A stretch of DNA of 64,000 nucleotides, taken from positions 7,303,001-7,367,000 of the forward strand of contig JAPTOF010000024.1 in NCBI GenBank assembly GCA_028554755.1. The letters run 5' to 3'. Under the pieces are notes generated by a model. That model had not been told where the DNA came from. It did no database searches and saw nothing but the letters and a program-made list of their open reading frames with translations. Origin of the DNA: Cordia subcordata (lineage: Eukaryota > Streptophyta > Magnoliopsida > Boraginales > Cordiaceae). This document shows, in pieces, positions 56,441-64,000 of this stretch (its first letter is position 1; each line of letters begins with the position of its first letter). The position numbers were made by a program, and so were the translations under genes.

Positions 56441-57710
56441 TATGTACTTAATAGTAATGCTTCAAAGTTGGAACAAAGATTCGAGTTGTGCTATTTTATT
56501 GGGTATCCTAAGGGAACCAGAAGTGGGATCTTTTATAATCCTACGGAGCAAAAGGTGCTTATAAGTACCCATGCTAGATACTTAGAGAATGGTGAAATGA
56601 TCCAGAAAACACCAGATTTTGAAGTTGTTCTAGAAGAGATTTCACAGGAATCTCCAGTAACACCTATGGTAACTGTAAATGAAAAGGAACAGCATATCAC
56701 ACCTAATATATCGGAGCCTCATCGTAGTGGGAGGATATTCAGTCCTCCTGATAGATACTATGGAAAGTCCTTTCAGACTTCTTCAGAGGATCAGGTAGTG
56801 GATCCCATAAGTTATAACGAAGTAGTTTTCGACATAGATGCCGACCAATGGCATAAGGCAATGGATTTTGAGTTAGAATCTATGTATTCTAACAAAGTCT
56901 GGGATCTTGTAACTACACCTGAAGGGGTAGAACCTATAGGGTGTAAATGGGTCTATAAGGGGAAAAAAGGAGTTGATGGAAAAGTTGAAATTTTTAAAGC
57001 AAGGTTGGTGGCGAAAGGTTATACTCAGAAAAAAGGGATCGATTATGAGGAAACTTTCTCACCAGTAGCCATGCTTAAATCCATTAGGATACTTCTTGCC
57101 ATTGCATGTCATTATGACTATGAGATATGGCAAATAGACGTCAAGACAACTTTTCTTAATAGAGAGCTTGACGAGATCATTTACATGACACAACCAGATG
57201 GATATGTTGCCAAAGGCCAGGAACATATGGTTTGTAAGTTAAAAAAAAGTCCATTTGTGGATTAAAGCAGGCATCTAGAGCTTGGAACATCAAATTTGAT
57301 CATGCAATTAAATTTTTTGGTTTTGATCAAAATATTGATAAACTTTGCGTGCATAAGAGGCGTAATAGAAATGCTATAGCTTTTTCGGTTCCATATGTGG
57401 ATGATATACTACTTATTGGAAATGATATGGGGATGTTATCATCCATCAAGGTTTGGCTTTCTACTCAATTTCAAATGAAGGATTTAGGAGAAGCTAGTTA
57501 TGTTCTAGGCATCAAGCTTATATGAGATCATAAGAACAGAAGGCTAGCCCTATCTTAAGCTTCATTTATTGAGAAGATATTGGTCAGGTTTAACATGCAA
57601 AACTCTAAGAAGGCCTCATTACCTTCTAGACATGGAGTTTATCTATCTTGAGATCAATGTCCTAAAACACTTGAGGAGATAGAGAGCATGAAATGAGTTC
57701 CTTATGCTTC
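56441..57710 (+). pseudogene. Reverse transcriptase of element M
   Basis: Open frame 56468-57265 covers the integrase-RT connector ('RFELCYFIGYPKGTRSG') and the RT N-terminus ('GCKWVYKGKKGVDGKVE', 'ARLVAKGYTQKKGIDYEETF', 'IWQIDVKTTFLN'). An A-rich frameshift near 57241-57248 moves the palm to another frame; 'YVDD' is at 57394-57405. 'LGIKLI' is followed by a stop at 57523-57525. The connector ends near 57710. Copia RTs use YVDD, so the active site is intact, but the frame is not. Confidence 0.9.
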
Positions 57711-58377
57711 GACGAGTAGAAGCCTCGTGTATGCCATGTTATGTACTAGACCAAAAATCTGCTTTGCTATTGGCATGGTTAGTAGATATCAGTCAAACCC
57801 TGGAGTGGCACGTTGGGTCGCGGTTAAGCATATATTCAAGTTCCTGCAAGGGACTAAGGATTATGTGCTAGAATACCATGCAGATGATCTAACTCCATTA
57901 GCCTATATAGACTCGAATTTCCAGTCCAATAGAGATTTCAGGAAGTCTACTTCTGGATATGTTTTCACTTTGTCAGGAAGAGCTATTTCATGGAGAAGTG
58001 TGAAGAAAAATTATATTGCTAACTCTACCATGGAGGCCGAGTATGTAGCAGCATCTGAGGCTGCAAAAGAGGAAGTATGGCTAAGAAAGTTCCTTTTAGA
58101 CCTAGAGGTTGTGCTGACAGTTCACAGACCGATAACGTTGTATTGCAACAACAACAGTGCTGTTTCACACTACAAATAGCCCAAGAATCACAAAAAGGGT
58201 AAACACATTGAACGGAAGTATCATTTGATTCATGAGTTTATCCAAAGAGGAGATGTTGTAGTTGAAAAGATAGCTTCAATGGAAAACCTGGCAGACCCAT
58301 TTACAAAGACTCTTTCAGAGAAAATGTTTACCACACATTTAGAGTGTATGGGTATTAGGTTGTGCAGAAGTGATCTT
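57711..58377 (+). pseudogene. RNase H and C-terminus of element M pol
   Basis: Open frame 57727-58179 reads 'MYAMLCTRPKICFAIGMVS', then the RNase H: Asp in 'AYIDSNFQ', Glu in 'TMEAEYVAAS'. The third acidic site reads 'YCNNNSA' where copia elements have 'YCDN', so it is lost by G-to-A change. A TAG at 58177-58179 precedes 'GKHIERKYHLIHEF' and the pol end ('NLADPFTKTL') to the final stop at 58377. Confidence 0.88.
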
Positions 58378-58380
58378 TAG

Positions 58381-58394
58381 TACAAGTAGGAGAT
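58381..58394 (+). other. Polypurine tract of element M
   Basis: TACAAGTAGGAGAT lies directly before the 3' LTR, the usual copia form being CAAGTGGGAGA. Confidence 0.7.
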
Positions 58395-60264
58395 TGTTAG
58401 GATCAGTATGCCCGAAAGCTCACTTGTATATAACATTTTGGATGTTAAACAATGTATAATTATTTTGTTAAATGGCATTATGAGTTTCTTACATATTATC
58501 TCTGGTATGTTTTATTGATGTATGTATAATGGTCCCTTGACTTGAACTAATGACTTGGGTGCGCAGTGAGGCTAGACGCACAATAGTTCCAAGTCTAGAT
58601 TAAGTCACATCATAAATTGAGTCTATAAGCGAATGGTAGTGTTGGACACTCTACTGGAATAAGGTTATATTGAGTAAGTCTCCTCGTTGAAAGTGATCTA
58701 TCTAGGTCATTGAAGGACTTTTCGGATTTGTCTCAATAATACGTGTGTCACGTATTAGAAAGGATCATTATGAGTATGTTTTCTAGAGACGTACTATCAA
58801 AGAAAGAAAACAAGATACTCATTGCTACTAAATGATTATTACTCTTAATCTTGAGCATATGTGGATAAACTAATGAAGTTATGGTACTTTGATTCACTTT
58901 GAGTGAGATCTTACTTTATTATGATCAACAGCCTCATGTGTTGAGTGCCAAGTTCTAATTAATTAGGACATGCATATGGAATCTATGTGCCCCCTTTAGG
59001 ATTGTCCAAATGTATCATTCGAATCTAGATCTAGTGATACTACCTTTATGGGTGTATCGGTCATAGGGCTTGAGGGTCGCACCCGAGATCAAGAGATTCC
59101 ATGACCAAGGATGGTTGGCAATAAGACAAGAGACCGAAAAGAAAAGATGTAGCTAGAGAGGTGATAGTACACAGGCTAAAGGACCGGTCTTAGTTGTGGG
59201 TATACATAGAGGGGCATTATGATCGGTTATTTAGTAGGTCAAAGACAAAGTTCACATTCTTTTGTGATAAGCTTTTGGGTAATAGCAACTATTCTTGAAG
59301 TGCAATTTTGATTTTATGATGGAATAAATTGGAGTTAAAAATAATTATTATTATGTCGCCTAAATCGGGCAAGGATATTTTTTATTATTTTTGGAAGTCA
59401 AGTTTAATTGTCTTCTTGGTCCCTTCCCTAGTTGAAATGACTTTGAGAGAGTAATCTTGAAAGAGCAAATTCCATATTGTGGTAGTATCCTTATTGGGTC
59501 AAAGCTTGGAATTGGGTTTGGGTATTCTTTAGAGTCCAAGTTAACGCAATTGGGTTTAGATGGTTTCTTATTGGGCTTGGGCCTCCACATGGATTATGGA
59601 CTATGTGTTGGGCTTGGATTGTGGGCTTGGCCCAATCTTCTAAGACATGTGCTAGAAAGTTACTACAAGAAAAATTCAAATTGTACAAGTAACTTCTATG
59701 ACATGTGGCAAACATTTACTACTAGGAAAAAGTTTCTCACATGAAAAGTTTACAAGGTTTAGGTGACAAACTTTTCCTATAAATGGGCAAGGCCTTAAAC
59801 CATTTCTAGCATCAAAACATTTTATAGTTGATCTCTTCCATTTTGGCAAGAGAATAATACAACACATAGTACACACTTATTGTGTGGTTTTTTGCTATAG
59901 ATTTTCAAAAGCATATTACTTTGCTTCTTCCCACACAAGAGGATAGTCTCTTAAGATAAGTTTCTTTAACCATAGGGAAAAAGACTAGGGAGTTGCATAT
60001 TGCGACACCCTTTAGTAAAATTTTTTTATGGCCTTATTTGTGAACGGTAATAAAGCTCTTGATGGTTTTAGCTTCATCAAAGGCCTCACGCTTCAAGAGT
60101 TTAGCTTTACATATTTTGCAAATACTAGTTATGTTCTATATGTTCTTAAGCATGTTCTTGTGTGTGTTATGTGGTTATTTTATTTTCCTAGCATGTTTTC
60201 TTGGTAGAATTCTTTTTGAAAATATGGACTAGGATAGACCACATGTAATATTATCGATCCTACA
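58395..60264 (+). repeat. 3' LTR of element M
   Basis: It starts TGTTAGGATCAG and ends CGATCCTACA; the ends are inverted repeats. 58395-59844 matches the 5' LTR; 59845-60264 has no counterpart at the 5' end. TSD GGCTT follows. Length 1870 bp. Confidence 0.9.
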
Positions 60265-60938
60265 GGCTTATCTAAGTAATGTTCTAATACTAAGAAACTA
60301 GTTAGTATCCTAATTATACCTTAGGACTCAGTACGGGTCCATCCCCAAGCGTGCAAACGTAGAGCTATGACGTGATCCTTATGTACCTAAGGCCATAGGA
60401 GGGACTAGAAAGCTGCCTAGGTGTCCGAGATCGATTCTACCCTAGCTCTTAAACTATTGGTTGGACTTACAACCAAAGCCTAGCGTAACTAAGGCTGACC
60501 AAACCCCACCTGAATATAATGCTAAAGGATCTCGAACTAGGCTAGTCTAGGCTTAAGCTCCATCGATCTAGGGACACGAAAGTGGATTGAAGCATTAAAA
60601 GTGCAATCTACATGTTCTAAGGTAAGATGTTGTGAATATGTTGACTTATTCACTGTCCAAACATCAACTTGCTTGATTTGCACAATTGAAAACAATTGGG
60701 AATCAACATGTAGTAAGATTAGAATTATATTTACCATAAAGTATGCTTATACTCATATAGACAGAAACATAGCAAACCCACTTTATGCAATCCATAAATA
60801 AACTCATAGACATGCATCTTAAATGGATTAGAGGTGTTATATAGAAAATACACTCCAATTTATATACATACTACTCATTCAAGCATTATATCAAACATAT
60901 AGACATGAATTGATAAAAAACTATTTACATTAAGAATA

Positions 60939-60988
<50 letters not shown>

Positions 60989-61082
60989 ATATATGTATGT
61001 ATAATATGTATTTGTGTGTATATATATATATATATTATTTATTATTATTATCATTATTATTATTATTATTATTATTGTTATT
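60939..61082. repeat. Compound microsatellite
   Basis: An (AT)n tract is followed by (ATGT)n, then (TA)n from about 61018 and (TTA)n from about 61034. It starts exactly where family 1 LTRs carry an AT repeat, and LTR K does not resume after it, so it marks a break between K and element O. The frame translating as 'MYVCMYVYICM' is only this repeat. Confidence 0.9.
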
Positions 61083-61229
61083 AAAAAATTGCACTAGTAT
61101 TAAAAATAATAGTAATAGAAAGATTTGTATTATTAATAATTATTACTTGTATCATTACTATTACTACTACTATTTTAATTTAATTCTCACAAATAAGTGA
61201 ATGTTTTTATTACATTGTGAAGTTTAAAG

Positions 61230-63783
61230 ACGATGGATTTCGATATCAACGAGCCAATAAATGATGAATATGCACAAGATATTCAAGAAATTGGTGAAAA
61301 CAATGTTCCGTCTTTACCAAGTAATAAGGTGGAGCTCAAAGCTTTATAACGTATAAGCGAGAAAGAGATCCTCAATCGTACTTTTGTAGATGAAGATGAG
61401 GCATATAGATTTTACAATTTGTAAACTCGACATCATGGTTTTATTATTCAAAGGTGTACAGTTAAAAAAAAACAATGAGTAGATTATGAATAGAATATTT
61501 ACGTGTTCTTGGGCGAGTCATCAAAGGAAGGAATTTATAGATTTGAGAGACAAGAAAAAAGAACACAAGCCATTGACAAAATTTGATTGCAAGGCTATGA
61601 CGTGGAAAAAACTTGATAGCAGCCGATCATGTTATGTGGTGAAGAAATCTGTGAGCAAGCACTATCAGAATTTGTTCTAGCATTCGGGGTCCCACTACTT
61701 CATTTACATCGACAAAGCTCATTTGAACCAAGCTCGAGCACTCTATGTTCTGACATAAGGTCCACTAAAATCATGGATCTATTTACAAATGAGGCTGGTG
61801 GCTACCACAGTGTTGGGTTTACTAAGAAAGACCTATTCAATGCGATAAGTCGGGAGAATCGAGAAGCGATTTTGATAGGGGATACCAATGTTACATTAGC
61901 ATTGTTGCAAGGCAAAGCTGATAGTGAGCCTTCGTCTTTTTTTCATCACATTATTTGATGATGAAAACTAGTTGGATAAGCTGTATTGGTACAATGGCCA
62001 ATCGAGGAAAGAATATGAAGCATTTGGAGACGTATTGGTGTTTGATGCTACTTACAAGACTAATGCATACAGATTTCCTTTGGTGATTTTGGCTGGGGCA
62101 AACAACTATCAAAACACATGTGCGTTGGTGCTACTACTGTAAAAAATTAAAGCACCAACTCCTAACTCGTACAAGCAATAAACAATAAGAGGCCAATGTT
62201 AATTGTAATAGTCAGAGACAAGTCCATGCATGCTATAATTGAACAAGTGTTGCCGGACGTTCGACATAGGTTGTGCAAGTGGCATCTTCAATGTAATTCC
62301 AGTACAAACATGAAAATCAAGGATTTTAATGAAATATTCAATCATTACATGTCACTGCATTGCTCAACCAAAATTTGATGAGTCGTGGCAACGTATGGCG
62401 GATTGGTACATGATTCAAAATAACAAATGGATCTAGCAAGTGTATGAGAAAAGACATATGTGGGCTAAGCCATACCTTCGTGGCCATTTCATTAAGGGGG
62501 TGAAGAGTACAAAGCGATGTGAGGCGATGAACGCTTTTCCAAACAAATATTTGGATACTAATAAAAATTAATTGACTCCATAGGGGATCACCATAGAGGG
62601 TTGGAGTGTATCAGAGTTAATGTCATTGACGAGGAAGTAAATACCAACTACACGTCTCTAATAATGGCCACTGAATTTTCCTATTTCAAGGGGAAAGCTA
62701 CTACAATATTCATAAGGGCAATCTTCTTTAAGATTGAAAAACAAATTAAGTTACAGTTGTTGTTATGGAACGTCTAGATTAATGATAATGCCAATGGCAC
62801 ATCGATGTACATTCTTGTTCATAAGAAACGTTCAAATGTATTGGGCAAGTCATAATCGATCGAGGCGCAATGCAACTGACTTGTAATTGTTTAATGTTTG
62901 AGTCAGATGGAATACCCTGCCCACAAATGATACATGTGATTAAATGTGAAAGACACGAAAGGTTGCCATCTTCTTGCATCAAGAAACATTGGACATCCAA
63001 GATTAGCAAAAGACATTCATGAACAGAATTTGTTGAATTACTCAACTGACGATGTTCAGATTGCATGACATGGCTACTTGATGTCTTTGCCAATAAAAAT
63101 GGTATTTTATAGAAAGAAGACGGATGGAGGTTATAGAGAGGGTAAGGATGGAATTGTAAATTTGAACTTGTGTGAAGGATTGTCGAGATATATAGTCAAA
63201 TAACCAAGCAGATGCAACTAAAAGCATTGCAGCGTCCATAGTTTGATGTCGCAAATCCCAAAAGTGCAAGGCCAAGAGCAACGAGAAATCACAATTCAAA
63301 GTGAGGATGAAAACATTGATCGAGATGCCAATAAATGATTACATTGTTTACTTAATTTTACCAGTAACTATTTTTGTTTCTTACTTAACTAACATGTGAC
63401 CAATTGTTATAGGTCAATTGGATATCAGTTAAATATGTGTCTAAAGGTTCAAAACAAAGCTTCTGAGAACAATCGTATTGCGATGTCGAGGGCCTGGTAG
63501 TCTATATGGTGGTAGTAGCAATGTCATGGGATACAATGTCGGAAAGCCTACTAGTCAATATGGTGGTAGCAGCAGTGTCATGGGTTACAATGTTGAGGGA
63601 TTTGATAGTCAATATAGTGGTAGCAGCAGTGTCATGAGGTACAATGTTGAAGGGCTTGCTAGTCAATATAATGGTAGCAGCAATGTCATGGGATATTTGG
63701 TTTTTAAAATGAATATGCTTCATCTAGTTCTTCATTTCATTTCCAACTTAATCAATTTTGTAGATAAGATATGTAATTATTAA
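61230..63783 (+). pseudogene. Element O: FAR1/FHY3-type MULE transposase, decayed
   Basis: Blocks in order: a FAR1 DNA-binding region (61380-61680, 'FVDEDEAYRFYNL', 'KEHKPLTKFDCKAM'); the MULE transposase core ('LYWYNGQSRKEYEAFGDVL', 'VFDATYKTNAYRFPLVIL' near 62000-62095; 'VLPDVRHRLCKWHLQ' near 62248-62292; 'WAKPYLRGHFIKGV', 'TKRCEAMNAFPNKYL' near 62460-62560); and a SWIM zinc finger near 62878-62950 ('CNCLMFESDGIPC', last His replaced by Gln). FAR1 proteins derive from such transposases, so it may be a mobile element or a dead host FAR1-like gene. Stops and frameshifts are frequent. No terminal inverted repeats were found. Confidence 0.8.
63505..63702 (+). repeat. 54-bp tandem repeat encoding an 18-residue unit
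   Basis: Units start at 63505, 63559, 63613 and 63667 (last one partial). Each codes for Y-x-G-S-S-x-V-M-x-Y-N-V plus a variable six-residue spacer, in one open frame (63478-63783). The frame is kept although the transposase upstream is dead, perhaps simply because the unit is a multiple of three. Possibly a C-terminal low-complexity exon of O; a 3' splice-like TTATAG stands at about 63407-63412. Confidence 0.75.
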
Positions 63784-64000
63784 TTCAATAACTAGTAGCA
63801 ATTTAAATTATTAAGACATTAACTAAATAATATTGACTAAAATAATATATAGAGTCTTTAAAACATTCTTAATTTCAAAAAATTTTCCCAAATATATATA
63901 TTAATTTAAGAAAAATAAATTTTTATTCATATTATTTATATAAATAGCCATATTATTTTATTATTTATATAAATAAGTACAAGACTAATTAATTACCATA
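63784..64000. other. AT-rich sequence without features
   Basis: The last ~215 bases are strongly AT-rich with no ORF, repeat boundary or family similarity that I can see. Confidence 0.6.

Larger units (their letters stand above)
49808..60264 (+). mobile_element. Element M: Ty1/copia retrotransposon
   Basis: Bounded by a perfect TSD GGCTT (49803-49807 and 60265-60269) and by TGTTAGGAT...ATCCTACA termini that are inverted repeats. Order: 5' LTR, long leader, gag with zinc knuckle, protease, integrase, reverse transcriptase, RNase H, purine tract, 3' LTR. Integrase before RT makes it Ty1/copia. Solo LTR N interrupts it after the protease. All ORFs are broken. It lies inside LTR K. Confidence 0.93.
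46847..60940 (-). mobile_element. Element K: family 1 LTR, minus strand, split by L and M and truncated
   Basis: It survives as 46847-47064, 49665-49807 and 60265-60940. On the minus strand it ends CACATCA, like B, I and N. Left flank is TCTAA (46842-46846); no right copy is found, because the LTR breaks off in a microsatellite at the point where family 1 LTRs have an AT repeat; the ~800 bp U3 is missing. A bulged hairpin with stem TTGGTT/AACCAA is at 60453-60479. Whether it was a solo LTR or part of a longer element cannot be told. Confidence 0.8.

Noticed and set aside
60967..61200. Open frame of 77 codons rich in Tyr, Met and Leu
   Set aside because: It is only the compound microsatellite read in one frame.
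63505..63702. Tandem repeat as a CRISPR-like array
   Set aside because: The units are contiguous 54-bp coding repeats without unique spacers, in a plant transposase context.

Overview
The window is a piece of a large plant genome made almost entirely of transposable elements inserted into one another. No intact host gene, rRNA, tRNA or CRISPR array was seen. The plant assignment rests on Tat- and Athila-type Ty3/gypsy elements with tRNA-Asp primer sites, a plant Ty1/copia element, a plant mobile domain (PMD) protein remnant and a FAR1-type MULE transposase. The species cannot be named from this sequence. I call the elements A to O. Boundaries come from TG...CA ends, target-site duplications (TSDs), primer sites and protein frames that resume on the far side of an insertion.

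Layout. Element A (+), a Tat-lineage Ty3/gypsy element, is the oldest layer and survives as five pieces: 1-2325, 4205-7150, 22085-25877, 42837-44277 and 46325-46846. B is a solo LTR in its gag (2326-4204). C (minus, 7151-22084, TSD ATATC) splits its reverse transcriptase. D (+, 7422-17482), an Athila-type element with gag-pol, sits inside C. E (+, 25878-42836), another Athila-type element, holds F (+, 29742-41875, TSD CCAGT), a non-autonomous element with its own zinc-knuckle ORF. F in turn holds a hAT-like element G (31205-34037), itself split by a small LTR element H (31672-33822), and a solo LTR I (35404-37205, TSD GATAC). J is a minus-strand solo LTR (44278-46324).

The right third starts with a minus-strand LTR K (from 46847), interrupted by an internally deleted element L (47065-49664) and by a 10.5 kb Ty1/copia element M (49808-60264, TSD GGCTT). 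M is itself interrupted by solo LTR N (53709-55587, TSD ATTTC). K breaks off in a microsatellite at 60939-61082. A decayed FAR1/MULE transposase gene (O, 61230-63783) follows.

How the parts relate. D and E are Athila-type elements with coding capacity (E has lost most of pol by deletion). C and F belong to a related group that carries no pol but a conserved two-part ORF (zinc knuckle, coiled coil, acidic region, conserved C-terminus). F shares LTR type and tRNA-Asp primer site with E, so it was probably mobilised in trans. The Athila-type LTRs share three non-coding modules: a palindrome array just upstream of the TATA box in most families, a bulged hairpin with compensatory changes in the transcribed leader, and a tetraloop hairpin plus purine tract that occurs twice near the 3' end. 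A also carries a long antisense ORF related to PMD proteins. Every coding region is broken by stops, frameshifts or insertions.
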